A DNA stretch of 64,000 nt from Clostridia bacterium (lineage in GTDB: Bacteria > Bacillota > Clostridia > Christensenellales > Aristaeellaceae). The stretch spans positions 1-64,000 of the forward strand of contig JAFYOR010000089.1 of assembly GCA_017547805.1 (NCBI GenBank), given 5' to 3'. Below are positions 49,935 to 58,295 of the stretch, piece after piece. Made by a program: the position numbers and the translations under genes. The notes under the pieces were generated by a model. It made no database searches. It was not told the origin of the DNA and was given only the letters and a program-made list of their open reading frames with translations. Numbering within the stretch: the stretch's first letter is position 1; every line of letters begins with the position of its first letter.

Positions 49935-50354
49935 ATGGAAGAGAAGAAGAAAATCCGCCTGTGCATCGTCTCGCGCATGCGCGATGATGTGGGCGAGCTG
50001 CATGAAACCAAGAACGCGCACCGCGGCCTGCTGACCAGGACGGCGCAGGGCGTGATCCTTGAATACGACGAGGATCAGGACGGCGAGAAGGCGCACATCG
50101 AGCTGACGTGCGAAAGCCGGCGCGCGCAGATGCTGCGCAGGGGCATGACCAGCGCGCAGCTTGTCTTTGAGCCGGGCAGGCGCACCGCCAGCGCGTATGT
50201 GACAATGTACGGCGAGATTCCCGTGGCGATTGAAACCAGACGCGTTGCGCTGCTGGGCGACGAGCTTGGCGGCAGGCTGACGCTTGATTATGCGGTGTTT
50301 GTCGGCGGGGAGAAGACCAGCGACACGCTGCTTGACGTGACATGGAAGGCGTAA
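49935..50354 (+). CDS. DUF1934 family beta-barrel protein (YwiB-like)
   Basis: The 139-residue cytoplasmic protein is strand-rich, with the ends typical of DUF1934: a basic start IRLCIVSRMRDDVGE and the central GMTSAQLVFEPG followed by YVTMYGEIPVAIETRRV and LTLDYAVFVGGEKTSD. The family forms a small calycin-like barrel; ligand and role are unknown. ATG 49935 has an AGGAAAACGG stretch upstream. It ends 13 bp inside the next gene. Confidence 0.85.
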   Translation: MEEKKKIRLCIVSRMRDDVGELHETKNAHRGLLTRTAQGVILEYDEDQDGEKAHIELTCESRRAQMLRRGMTSAQLVFEPGRRTASAYVTMYGEIPVAIETRRVALLGDELGGRLTLDYAVFVGGEKTSDTLLDVTWKA

Positions 50355-50860
50355 CGGCGCTGCGCAGCGAGGCGAGAGAGGCGATCCTCTGCGCCGGCGG
50401 ACGCGGATTTGTCCGCTTTCTGAGCGAAGGGGATGCGCTGCTCATCAGCGATGCGCCCAGAAGAAGCGACGCGGATGCGCTGATTGCGGCGCTTGCCGTC
50501 CGGGGCTTTGATAGCTGTGCCCGGGATGGGCTTCTTTATATCACACCAGGGACGCAGCGCCTGCTGACCCTGTGCGCTGCGCAGCCGCAGGAGATAATCG
50601 TCAATTGGGACAGCGCGCGCTATGATGTACAGGCGCTGTGCGCAAGGCTGCTCGGGGAAGCGCCGCTGCCGCTTGAGGGCGACGGAAAGCGGCTGGTGCT
50701 GGAAACGGCGCGGCTTTTGTGGCAGCCGCAGGATCGGGTGCTGGCCGGACTGCCGGCGCTGCGCGCAGCGGTTGCCGTACGCCTGCGCGAAAGGAGGCGC
50801 AGCGGCCTGCACGAGGCGGGACGGCTTCTGTGCGGCTGGCTGATTGAAAACGGAAACTGA
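50342..50860 (+). CDS. Protein of unknown function, coupled to DUF1934 gene
   Basis: The 172-residue protein overlaps the DUF1934 gene by 13 bp. It is Ala, Leu and Arg-rich with no signal peptide. The first half alternates strands and helices (ALLISDAPRRSDADAL) and the second half is helical and basic (RLRERRRSGLHEAGR). No motif is recognised. Position suggests co-expression with DUF1934 and the MBL-fold gene that begins 12 nt after its stop. Confidence 0.7.
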   Translation: MEGVTALRSEAREAILCAGGRGFVRFLSEGDALLISDAPRRSDADALIAALAVRGFDSCARDGLLYITPGTQRLLTLCAAQPQEIIVNWDSARYDVQALCARLLGEAPLPLEGDGKRLVLETARLLWQPQDRVLAGLPALRAAVAVRLRERRRSGLHEAGRLLCGWLIENGN

Positions 50861-50872
50861 GGAGGGAAGACG

Positions 50873-51517
50873 ATGCGGATTGAATGGATCGGACATGCGT
50901 GCTTTAAGCTGACACTTGAAAGCGGCGTCAGGGTGTTCACCGACCCGTATGACCAGAGCGTGGGCATCGCGATGATTCCGCTCAAGGCGGACGTGATCAC
51001 GATGAGCCACGAGCATCACGACCATAACGAAACCTCGCAGATCATCGGCGAACCGGTGATTCTGCACGGCGATGCGCCGCTGTCCCTTGGCGGGCTGCGC
51101 GTGTCGGCGCATGCGTCCTATCACGACGAGGTGTGCGGCGCAAAGCGCGGCAGCAACTTCATCCGCATTTTTGAATGCGAGGGGCTGAAGGTCGTGCACA
51201 TGGGCGATCAGGGCTGCATGCCCGGGGAGGACGTCCTCGCGGCGATCGCCGGCGCGGACGTGCTGATGATCCCCGTGGGCGGCACGTATACGCTCAATGC
51301 CAAAGAGGCGAAGGACGTCATCGCGCGCATTGCGCCCAAGTGCGTCGTGCCGATGCATGTGAAGACCGCGCATTGCCCGTATCCGATCGATCCGGTCGGC
51401 GTGTTCCTTGAAGAGATGGACTGTGCAGGGCTTGCGTCCGTCCCCGCGCTTGAAGTGAGCGCCGGGAATGTGCCCAATGGCGTCGTGCTGATGAAGCCGA
51501 TGGCGGACGAGCTGTAA
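50873..51517 (+). CDS. MBL-fold metallo-hydrolase (UPF0173-like)
   Basis: The 214-residue enzyme has the metallo-beta-lactamase fold motif SHEHHDHNE (HxHxDH variant), an early IGHACFKL strand, HMGDQG with the metal Asp and MHVKTAHCP near the end. Cytoplasmic members of this small family hydrolyse unknown esters or phosphodiesters. The ribosome site GAGGGAAGA lies 5 nt before ATG 50873. Confidence 0.9.
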   Translation: MRIEWIGHACFKLTLESGVRVFTDPYDQSVGIAMIPLKADVITMSHEHHDHNETSQIIGEPVILHGDAPLSLGGLRVSAHASYHDEVCGAKRGSNFIRIFECEGLKVVHMGDQGCMPGEDVLAAIAGADVLMIPVGGTYTLNAKEAKDVIARIAPKCVVPMHVKTAHCPYPIDPVGVFLEEMDCAGLASVPALEVSAGNVPNGVVLMKPMADEL

Positions 51518-51552
51518 GAATCTCAGACTGAAAAGCCAAATCATCTGAATAT

Positions 51553-51606
51553 AAAAAGGCGCTGTCTCTTATGACTGTTTTCAGTCGGCAGAGACAACGC
51601 TTTTTC
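51553..51606. terminator. Bidirectional terminator between convergent genes
   Basis: AAAAAGGCGCTGTCTC... pairs with ...GAGACAACGCTTTTT around a nested GACTG-TTTT-CAGTC hairpin; A- and T-runs flank both sides. Confidence 0.9.
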
Positions 51607-51613
51607 TTTAATC

Positions 51614-52321
51614 TCAGTCGCCCTCGATCATCCGGTAGCCCACGCCCACCTCGGTAAAGATGTACTGCGGTTCGGCGGGGTTCTTTTCGATCTTGCGGCG
51701 GATGTTCGCCATGTTCACGCGCAGAATCTGGTTGTCGTAGGCCTTGTTCGGTCCCCAGATTTCGCGGATCAGGTAATCATACGTCAGCACGCGTCCGGCG
51801 TAGCGCCCCAGCAGCGCGACGAGCTTGAATTCGTTCTGCGTCAGGTTGGCGTCGCGGTCGTCGATGTACACGCGATACTTATCATAGTCGATGACAAGTC
51901 CCTTGGCGGTGAAGCGGTTTTCCCGGGCGATGGAGGCGCTGGTGCCCATCATGCGCGTGTGGCGCAGCGCCGTGCGGATGCGCGCGAGCAGCTCGGACGT
52001 GCCGAAGGGCTTGGTGATGTAATCGTCTGCGCCGGCGTCCAGAATGCGCACCTTCTCGCGCTCGTCCGAGCGGGCGGAGACGACGATCACCGGCATCAAA
52101 GACCAGCTGCGCAGGTCCATCAGCACGTTCAGTCCGTCCATATCCGGAAGGCCGAGATCCAGAATGACGACGTCCGGACAGTGGGAAGCCAGCAGACTCA
52201 TGGCCTCCCGTCCCGTATGGACAAGTACCGTCTCGTAATCATTGGCTTCCAGAACGCGGCGTATGAAATTGCAGATCGCACGATCGTCCTCGATGATCAT
52301 GATTTTACCCTTGACTGCCAT
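51614..52321 (-). CDS. OmpR/PhoB-family response regulator, KdpE-like
   Basis: The 235-residue protein has a receiver domain (IIEDD acidic pocket, phospho-acceptor Asp in VVILDLGLPDMDG, Lys in ITKPFG) and a C-terminal winged helix (LTQNEFKLVALL, NQILRVNMANIRRKI). The pairing with a KdpD-type kinase with which it shares one base (TAATG) points to KdpE, regulator of high-affinity K+ uptake, but no kdpFABC genes are in the window, so the regulon is open. Confidence 0.88.
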   Translation of the reverse strand: MAVKGKIMIIEDDRAICNFIRRVLEANDYETVLVHTGREAMSLLASHCPDVVILDLGLPDMDGLNVLMDLRSWSLMPVIVVSARSDEREKVRILDAGADDYITKPFGTSELLARIRTALRHTRMMGTSASIARENRFTAKGLVIDYDKYRVYIDDRDANLTQNEFKLVALLGRYAGRVLTYDYLIREIWGPNKAYDNQILRVNMANIRRKIEKNPAEPQYIFTEVGVGYRMIEGD

Positions 52322-53439
52322 TATTCGTTTCCTCCAATCGGCAGCATGAACGAGAATTTTGCGCCGCCCGTTTTCATATTTTCCGCTATCATCGTTCCGT
52401 TATGCGCCTGAACAATGCTCATGCAGGCGGAAAGGCCGATGCCCATGTTGCGCCGGCCGTCTCCCTGCATTTCCTGCGCATGGGGGAACATTTCTTCAAA
52501 CAACTTGGGAAGGATGTGTTCGTCAATGCCGCAGCCGTCATCCTCCACGGAAAAGACGGCCATATCATTGTCTGTTGAAATGCTCAGCGTGATCTTCGTT
52601 GCGCCGCTGGCGTGGAGCACGACGTTTTCCATCAGGTTGATGATGACCTGTTCGATGAGCATGGCGTCCATGGGCACCATGAGCAGCTCGTCCGGCACAT
52701 TTACACGCACGGGAATCCGGTCAAAACGCTTCCTGAATTTCTGGACCGCTTCGGCTGCGATTTCCTCTGCCGCTTCCGATTCCTTGACGATCTGCACGTT
52801 GTTGTTGCGGATGCGGGTGATGGAAAGGATGTTTTCCACCAGCCGCATCAGGTACTGCGCATCCTCGCGCACATGACCGATCAGTTCCTTTTTCTCATCC
52901 TTGCTCAGCCTGTCGTAGTTTTCAAGAACCGCAGCGGTAGAGCCGATGATCGACGTCAGCGGCGTTCTCAGATCGTGGGAAACCGAGCGCAGCAGATTGG
53001 CGCGCATCTTTTCCTTCTCCGCCTCGTGCTTGATGCGGCTTTGGCGCTTGACCTGATCGGTCAGCATTCCGACAATCACAGAGACGGTAAACATCGTCAG
53101 GAAGGTGACGGGATAGCCGGTGATGGTGAAGTTGAATGCAAAATAGGGATAAGTGAAAACGAAGTTGATCGCAAAAACAGACACCAGAGAAGAAAAGAAG
53201 CTGTAAAAATAGCCGTCCGTCCGCCATGCCGTCAGCAGCACGGCAAGCACGAAGATCAGGGGAACCGTCGTTGCGCTGTCTGCCAGATCTACGAGCATGG
53301 TACACAGCAGGAATGCCGCGCAGAGCATCAGCAGCGTAAAGATGACGTTGTTGAAGATTTGTTTGAGACTCTGTTTCCCGGGCAGGATCAGTTCCCGTAT
53401 CGATGAAAGCTGCTTGCGCAGGGATGATTGCTGTTTCAA
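52321..53439 (-). CDS. Sensor histidine kinase, KdpD-like (DUF4118)
   Basis: TTG 53439 is the probable start: AAGGAG (53448-53453) is 8 nt upstream, and a promoter overlaps the more upstream ATG 53463. The 372-residue protein has four closely spaced helices of a DUF4118 domain, a HisKA box (RSVSHDLRTPLTSIIGS) and a HATPase with LMENVVLHA, VEDDGCGI and GIGLSACMSIVQAH. It lacks the N-terminal KdpD/Usp cytoplasmic domains of full KdpD, as in many Bacillota. Confidence 0.88.
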   Translation of the reverse strand: MKQQSSLRKQLSSIRELILPGKQSLKQIFNNVIFTLLMLCAAFLLCTMLVDLADSATTVPLIFVLAVLLTAWRTDGYFYSFFSSLVSVFAINFVFTYPYFAFNFTITGYPVTFLTMFTVSVIVGMLTDQVKRQSRIKHEAEKEKMRANLLRSVSHDLRTPLTSIIGSTAAVLENYDRLSKDEKKELIGHVREDAQYLMRLVENILSITRIRNNNVQIVKESEAAEEIAAEAVQKFRKRFDRIPVRVNVPDELLMVPMDAMLIEQVIINLMENVVLHASGATKITLSISTDNDMAVFSVEDDGCGIDEHILPKLFEEMFPHAQEMQGDGRRNMGIGLSACMSIVQAHNGTMIAENMKTGGAKFSFMLPIGGNE

Positions 53440-53460
53440 GCCGTTCGCTCCTTGTCGATG

Positions 53461-53489
53461 CATATACAGTATGATTTTATCATACACAA
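53461..53489 (-). promoter_or_regulatory. Promoter of the kdpDE-like operon
   Basis: On the minus strand TTGTGT and TATATG are 17 nt apart. Confidence 0.55.
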
Positions 53490-53646
53490 CCGTGAAAAAC
53501 ACGTTAAGAATGCCTTTCCACACCGCTGATGAAAAATATTCACGCCCGCCATCTGTTTTTTTCTCTGTTCAAATCGATGGCTGGCGTGCTATAATCGCTT
53601 TCGTTTGTCTGAAGACACAAATGATGGAAAGAGGGAGAACTCAATC

Positions 53647-53811
53647 ATGCCCCTGATGATTACGCTCGCTGTTTTCGGTGTGATCTTTGCGCTGGAAGGA
53701 TGCGGAGAGATCGCCGCCAAAGCCTATGGTGAACGCGCACTGCGGCGTTATGAGCGTGTGGAGCATCCTGCGAAAAGGCGCAGCGATACCTATGTGGACC
53801 GCCTTGGATAA
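53647..53811 (+). CDS. Small protein with one membrane helix, unknown function
   Basis: The 54-residue product has a hydrophobic N-terminus (MPLMITLAVFGVIFALEG) and a basic tail (RALRRYERVEHPAKRRS). ATG 53647 has an AGAGGGAG site about 10 nt upstream, and a TATAAT box lies at 53590-53595. It may be a small membrane peptide; no family is recognised. Confidence 0.6.
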   Translation: MPLMITLAVFGVIFALEGCGEIAAKAYGERALRRYERVEHPAKRRSDTYVDRLG

Positions 53812-53838
53812 TGCCGCACAGATAATTTCCTTGCGGAC

Positions 53839-53867
53839 TTGACGAAATCTCTGAAATTCGATATACT
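53839..53867 (+). promoter_or_regulatory. Promoter of tRNA-Leu(CAA)
   Basis: TTGACG (53839-53844) and TATACT (53862-53867) are separated by 17 nt. Confidence 0.85.
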
Positions 53868-53884
53868 ATGAAAGCTATCCATAC

Positions 53885-53968
53885 GCCGGCGTGATGGAAT
53901 GGCAGACGTGACGGACTCAAAATCCGTTGGGGTGACCCGTGTGGGTTCGAGTCCCACCGCCGGCACCA
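53885..53968 (+). tRNA. tRNA-Leu (anticodon CAA)
   Basis: GCCGGCG acceptor pairs with CGCCGGC, discriminator A and encoded CCA (53966-53968). The anticodon loop CTCAAAA sits on ACGGA/TCCGT, so the anticodon is CAA (leucine TTG codon). A long variable arm and GGTTCGAGTCC T-loop confirm class II. Confidence 0.95.
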
Positions 53969-53970
53969 TA

Positions 53971-54009
53971 CAGGAACGTCAGCTGCAAGCGGCTGGCGTT
54001 CTGTTTTGT
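53971..54009 (+). terminator. Terminator of tRNA-Leu(CAA)
   Basis: GAACGTCAGC pairs with GCTGGCGTTC (with a G-T pair) around a 6-nt loop and is followed by TGTTTTG. Confidence 0.85.
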
Positions 54010-54058
54010 TTCATCGGGAATTGCGCAATAACAAGGATTGCCGGAGGAGGAGAGGCGT

Positions 54059-54730
54059 ATGATCGATATCCACAAATACATCCATCACTTAACCGGGCTG
54101 CTGAGCGCGGAGTTTGGACAGAGGCTGCTGTATGTCGGTCTGCAGGGCAGCTACCTTCGCGGCGAAGCGAATGAAAACAGCGATGCGGACATCATGGTGA
54201 TCATCGACAACCTCACGGTTTGCGATCTTGACGCCTATCGCGCTGCCATCGCCTCCATGGATCACTTTGACAAATCCTGCGGCTTCATCTGCAGCAGAGC
54301 AGACCTTGCCGGCTGGAATCCGCTGGAGATCGCGCATCTTCTTGGCAGTACGAAGGATTACCACGGAACGCTGGGCGATTTTGTGCCTGCGTATACGCGG
54401 GAAGACGTCCGCAATTTCGTGAGGCTGAGCCTGAATAACCTCTACCACGAAATCTGCCACCGCTATATTCACGCAGACCGGGAGCGAAACGAGGCTGCGC
54501 TGCCGGGTACATACAAGGGCGTGTTCTTCATTCTCCAGAACCTGTATCTTCTCAGGAACGCACGGTTTGTGCTGACAAAAGACGAACTGCTGCCCCTGCT
54601 TGAAGGAAAGGATTATGCCGTGATGGAGCGCGGCATGGCGCTGGCTAAAGGCGGCGAATATGATTTTGACGAGAGCTTTGCGCTCCTGTTCTCGTGGTGT
54701 CAGGAGACGCTGGCGTCTGTGTCGGCATAA
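54059..54730 (+). CDS. Nucleotidyltransferase-domain protein
   Basis: The 223-residue protein has the Pol-beta-type motif QGSYLRGEANENSDADIMV (about 31-49), with a further acidic position later, and a helical C-terminal half. These proteins transfer nucleotides to small substrates or other macromolecules; aminoglycoside-modifying and HEPN-associated types are similar in size, but there is no specific match. GGAGGAGAGG precedes ATG 54059 by about 5 nt. Confidence 0.78.
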   Translation: MIDIHKYIHHLTGLLSAEFGQRLLYVGLQGSYLRGEANENSDADIMVIIDNLTVCDLDAYRAAIASMDHFDKSCGFICSRADLAGWNPLEIAHLLGSTKDYHGTLGDFVPAYTREDVRNFVRLSLNNLYHEICHRYIHADRERNEAALPGTYKGVFFILQNLYLLRNARFVLTKDELLPLLEGKDYAVMERGMALAKGGEYDFDESFALLFSWCQETLASVSA

Positions 54731-54750
54731 ACGGAAAAGAAAATGAAATC

Positions 54751-54786
54751 GGGCGCGACGGCTTCAACGTCGTGCCCGTTATTTTG
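54751..54786 (+). terminator. Terminator
   Basis: A 10-bp stem GGGCGCGACG / CGTCGTGCCC (one mismatch-like G-T) with a 7-nt loop and GTTATTTT, between convergent genes. Confidence 0.8.
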
Positions 54787-54818
54787 AGGCGTGGAATGGG
54801 TCGACCGACTGCTTGGCG

Positions 54819-56066
54819 TCAGGCTGCGGGCTTGCTGTTTCTCCACCGCCGCCAGATGTACAGGAACACAAACGTACCTGCCAGCGGGAAAAGCATGCCA
54901 AAGAGCATGCCCAGCTTCATGCCCAGCTGCTCGGGGGACAGGTTCATGCCCGCCGCCATGGCGCAGATGTCCGGACTGGCAATCGCCGCGTCCACGATCA
55001 TGCCCAGCAGCTGCGGCACGACCGACGCGCCCAGATCGCCGCCGGCGGCCATGATCGCGTAGATGAACACGCCGCCTTTGGGATACCTGTCCGAGGCGAC
55101 GACGAGGCTGCCCGGCCAGAGCATCGATGTGCACAATCCCGTCAGCGCGCAGAAGACAAGGCCTGCTGCCGGAACGCTGCTGACTGCGGCAACCAGATAG
55201 CACGCCACCGCGCCCAGCGATCCGAACGTCAGTACGCGGCCGATGTTCCTGCCGATTTTGGCATACAGCGTCCTGCCCGTGCCCAGCATGACGGAAAACA
55301 GCGCCACGCCGAAGAGATCGCCGAAGACCTTGGGGATGCCGAGCGAGCGCTCGATGTAGCTGGAGCTCCACTGCGCCATCGTGCATTCGGATGCGCCGCC
55401 AAGGAAGATGGCGAGAATGCACAGCCACACGCCGCGATCCTTCATCATGCCCAGCGCGCCGGAGACTTTTTCCGGCGTTTCCATCCGGGGAATCTCGCTC
55501 CCGGCGAAGAGGATGGCGCTTGCCAGCGGAATCAGCGAAAAGAGCATCGCCAGCAGCGGCCAGCGCGTGTGCCCGGCGGCGAGCAGAAACAGCGTGCTGA
55601 TGATGATCACGCTGACCGCGCCCCAGGCGTAAACCGAGTGCAGCTTGCTCATCTCTCGGTCGGGATCATCCGCCGGCAGCGCGGCGATCACCGGGCTGAT
55701 GAGCACCTCCGCAAGACCGGAGGCGGCGGAAAACACCACCGTGCCAAGGCAAAGCCCCGCATACACCGATCCGGGAAAAAGAACGGGCAAAAGCGCATAC
55801 AGACAGAAGCCGAAGAATGCGATCACCGGGATCGATTTGATGACTTTGGGGATGTTAAAGCGGTGGGAGAAGAATGAAAAGATCAGATCCACCGTCAGCT
55901 GGGTCACGAAATTGATCAGCACCAGAAAGCCCAGCAGCGAAAACGACAGATCATACATGGAGCGGAATGTCAGAAACAGCACCGGCGAAAGGTTGCCCAC
56001 GACCGCCATCATCAGATTTGTGGAATAGCAGGCGTATTTGACCCGCCTGATTGCAGCTGCCTCCAT
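54819..56066 (-). CDS. MFS transporter
   Basis: A 415-residue protein with about twelve helices and no large loops. The helix pattern and SHRFNIPKVIK loop fit the major facilitator superfamily, possibly the sugar or fucose-permease-like branch, but substrate cannot be read. Its start directly follows the esterase stop (TAAATG), implying translational coupling and a shared substrate route. Confidence 0.85.
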   Translation of the reverse strand: MEAAAIRRVKYACYSTNLMMAVVGNLSPVLFLTFRSMYDLSFSLLGFLVLINFVTQLTVDLIFSFFSHRFNIPKVIKSIPVIAFFGFCLYALLPVLFPGSVYAGLCLGTVVFSAASGLAEVLISPVIAALPADDPDREMSKLHSVYAWGAVSVIIISTLFLLAAGHTRWPLLAMLFSLIPLASAILFAGSEIPRMETPEKVSGALGMMKDRGVWLCILAIFLGGASECTMAQWSSSYIERSLGIPKVFGDLFGVALFSVMLGTGRTLYAKIGRNIGRVLTFGSLGAVACYLVAAVSSVPAAGLVFCALTGLCTSMLWPGSLVVASDRYPKGGVFIYAIMAAGGDLGASVVPQLLGMIVDAAIASPDICAMAAGMNLSPEQLGMKLGMLFGMLFPLAGTFVFLYIWRRWRNSKPAA

Positions 56067-56915
56067 TTATTCGTCTTCCTTTCCGGTGTATTCATTCGTG
56101 TCGGTAAAAACCAGCTTTTCATCAAAGTTTTGGCGGATCAGCCAGTCTTTGCACAGCGAGGTCCATGCCTTCGCCGGATGTTCTTGCGCAAGCCCCAGCC
56201 CGTGCCGCCCCTCGGGGAAGATGTGCATTTCATACGGCACGCCGCACCGGCTGAGCGCTGCGGCCAGATTCAGGCTGTTTTCAACCGGGACGGAGGCATC
56301 CTCCGCCGTATGCCAGATGAACGCGGGCGGCGTGTCGCGCGTGACGTTGAGTTCGGCGGAATAATACCGCTGCAGCGCGGTGTTGCTGTGCTGCTCGCCC
56401 AGCAGATTCATCAGCGAGCCGACGTGCGTATGCTGCGCCATGCTGACCACGCTGTAGCAGGAGATGAGCGCATTGGGACGGCAGCTCATGCAGTCGGTAA
56501 AATCATCCTCAAAATAAGCGCCGTCGTCGTAATGCACCGCTGCGTTGCACGCCAGATTGCCGCCGGCGGAAAAGCCGAGCACCGCTACCCGCGTATAGCG
56601 CATGGACCGCAGCAAGCGGATGGCGCGCTGGCAGTCCAGGAGCGGTACGCTGTGCGGGCAGGGAGCGACGCGGTAATCAAGCACCGCAGCGTCGATGCCC
56701 GCTTCGTTGATCATCCGCGCGACGGGCTCGCCCTCGTGCGGAGCCTTGTAATGATAGCCGCCGCCGGGACAGACGAGCACCACGCCGCAGGACTGCGCGG
56801 CATCGGGCGCCTGTGTGCCGCCGGCGCGATAGAGCGTCAGCGAAGGCTCGGCTTGTCCCGGGCATTCATCCATGTACGGCGCTTCGCCTGCCGGCCAGAG
56901 CAGGATGTTTTCCAT
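56067..56915 (-). CDS. Alpha/beta-hydrolase (esterase/lipase, BD-FAE-like)
   Basis: The 282-residue enzyme has the oxyanion GGGYHYK region, the nucleophile elbow GFSAGG (Ser near residue 115), and a late acidic and His pair in HTAEDASVP and EGRHGLGLA. This combination is typical of cytosolic acetyl-xylan or feruloyl esterases of gut bacteria; the transporter next door could supply acetylated sugars (inference). The gene is followed by the MFS gene and preceded by the rRNA methyltransferase gene 12 nt upstream. Confidence 0.9.
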   Translation of the reverse strand: MENILLWPAGEAPYMDECPGQAEPSLTLYRAGGTQAPDAAQSCGVVLVCPGGGYHYKAPHEGEPVARMINEAGIDAAVLDYRVAPCPHSVPLLDCQRAIRLLRSMRYTRVAVLGFSAGGNLACNAAVHYDDGAYFEDDFTDCMSCRPNALISCYSVVSMAQHTHVGSLMNLLGEQHSNTALQRYYSAELNVTRDTPPAFIWHTAEDASVPVENSLNLAAALSRCGVPYEMHIFPEGRHGLGLAQEHPAKAWTSLCKDWLIRQNFDEKLVFTDTNEYTGKEDE

Positions 56916-56927
56916 AACGACGCCTCC

Positions 56928-57833
56928 TCAGCGCACGCGGCGCAGCTTTGCGACAAAGAATCCTTCGTAGGTTTCGTCGGGACACACGCACATCGTGCCC
57001 GGCAGCGTCACCGGCAGCAGCGGCACGCCGGGGAAAGCCTGCGCTTCGATGGGCACGAGCTGCGCGCCGGTTTTTTTCATCGCCCGGCGGACGATTTCTT
57101 CGTTTTCCCGCTCCAGAATCGAGCAGGTGGAATACACCATTTCGCACCCCGGGCGAAGCAGGGACAGCGCCTTGACGAGCAGCGCTTCCTGCGTCTTGAC
57201 CGTTTTGTCAAGGTATTCCTTTGTGAAGCGTGCCCGGCTGCCCTCCCGGAGCTGAAGCGTGCCGCTGCCCGAGCAGGGCGCGTCCAGCAGCACCCGGTCA
57301 AAGCGGAACATGTCGTCCAGCTGGCGTGCGTCGATGTTCATTACGCTCACGCGCGTTGCGCCCTGCTTTTGCAGGTTATACTTCATGCGCTCGGCGCGGG
57401 CGGCATGGCGCTCGCAGGCGGTGATCTGCGCACGGTTGCCTGTCAGCGCGGCGATCTGCGTCGTCTTTCCGCCGGGCGCGGCGGCCATGTCAAGGATATT
57501 CTCCTCCGCCTTGGGATCAAGCACGATCGGGGGAATCATCGAGGACAGGCTCTGCATGTAAATCTCGCCGTTTTCATAGATGGAAAGCGGCGTCACCGCG
57601 TCCTCGTGCGCGTTTTCAAGGATAAATGCGTCTTCGCTCCATGAAACGCGCTGCGCCGCAATGCCTGCCGCCTCCAGCGCGGACAGAACGCCGGCGGCGT
57701 CGTTTTTGATCCGGTTGGCGCGCAGCGTCGTCTTTCTGCGGCATTCAAAGCCCTGCGCGATGCGCTCGGCTGTTTCTTCTCCATATTGCGCGATGATCAG
57801 CTGCGCGAGATAAGAAGGAATTCCTTCACGCAT
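56928..57833 (-). CDS. RsmB/NOP2-type RNA m5C methyltransferase
   Basis: The 301-residue SAM-dependent enzyme has AAAPGGKT for SAM binding, DAPCSGSGTL and STCSILERENEEIV with the two catalytic cysteines. It methylates C5 of cytosine in rRNA or tRNA; a specific target cannot be assigned. The AAAGGAGAGA site precedes ATG 57833. Compared with RsmB it lacks the N-terminal NusB domain, as in RsmF/YebU-like shorter forms. Confidence 0.93.
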   Translation of the reverse strand: MREGIPSYLAQLIIAQYGEETAERIAQGFECRRKTTLRANRIKNDAAGVLSALEAAGIAAQRVSWSEDAFILENAHEDAVTPLSIYENGEIYMQSLSSMIPPIVLDPKAEENILDMAAAPGGKTTQIAALTGNRAQITACERHAARAERMKYNLQKQGATRVSVMNIDARQLDDMFRFDRVLLDAPCSGSGTLQLREGSRARFTKEYLDKTVKTQEALLVKALSLLRPGCEMVYSTCSILERENEEIVRRAMKKTGAQLVPIEAQAFPGVPLLPVTLPGTMCVCPDETYEGFFVAKLRRVR

Positions 57834-58295
57834 GGTATCTCTCCTTTTGTCCGCCCTTCGGCCTGTGATGCGCTCATGATAGCATGGACGCGCGGTAATT
57901 TCAAGGTGGTTAACGGAAACGGGGGGACGATAGGGGCTGCCGCCCCAAACTCCCATCATCGCTTTGTGCAGCCTGAGCAGCCGGATACGGAAAAACCGCC
58001 TGCTTGGCAAAGCGGGCGGTTCGGTTTGTCGAAAAACTTGCATCGAGCAGCTAATGTGATCGGTCGTGGCGGCGTGTACGGCGCGACCGCAGCGATTTTA
58101 CGTGAGGGAAATCCCATTTCCCGGTAGAAAAATCGTTTCCTTGCAGATTTCACGACCGGAATCCGTGGGATTCAAGTGAAATCTGTCAGGGGGGTGGCCG
58201 TGGCGGGGGAAAGATTCCCCCGTCCACCAGACTGTCAAAAATTCTTTTTGACAGTCTGAACCGCCTGCTTGGCAAAGCGGGCGGTTTGTATGTGT
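57834..58295. repeat. Intergenic region rich in nested hairpins
   Basis: The 462-bp region contains a sequence AAAACCGCC-TGCTTGGCAAA-GCGGGCGGTT at 57994-58021 that recurs at 58257-58287, and four hairpins in sequence: a nested CGATTTT ... GGGAAAT-CCC-ATTTCCC ... AAAATCG (about 58092-58135), CAGATTTCAC ... GAATCC-GTG-GGATTC ... GTGAAATCTG (58144-58185), GGGGGAA-AGA-TTCCCCC (about 58204-58221), and the 14-bp CAGACTGTCAAAAA palindrome (58228-58258). I see no gene here. Confidence 0.85.
58228..58258. terminator. Perfect 14-bp palindrome, bidirectional terminator-like
   Basis: CAGACTGTCAAAAA and TTTTTGACAGTCTG surround a TTC loop. Because the T-runs lie within the stem, it resembles a bidirectional terminator or a repeat end rather than a standard intrinsic terminator. 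Confidence 0.75.

Noticed and set aside
51614..53439. A complete kdp potassium-uptake locus
   Set aside because: Only the two-component pair is present; no kdpA, kdpB or kdpC reading frames are nearby.
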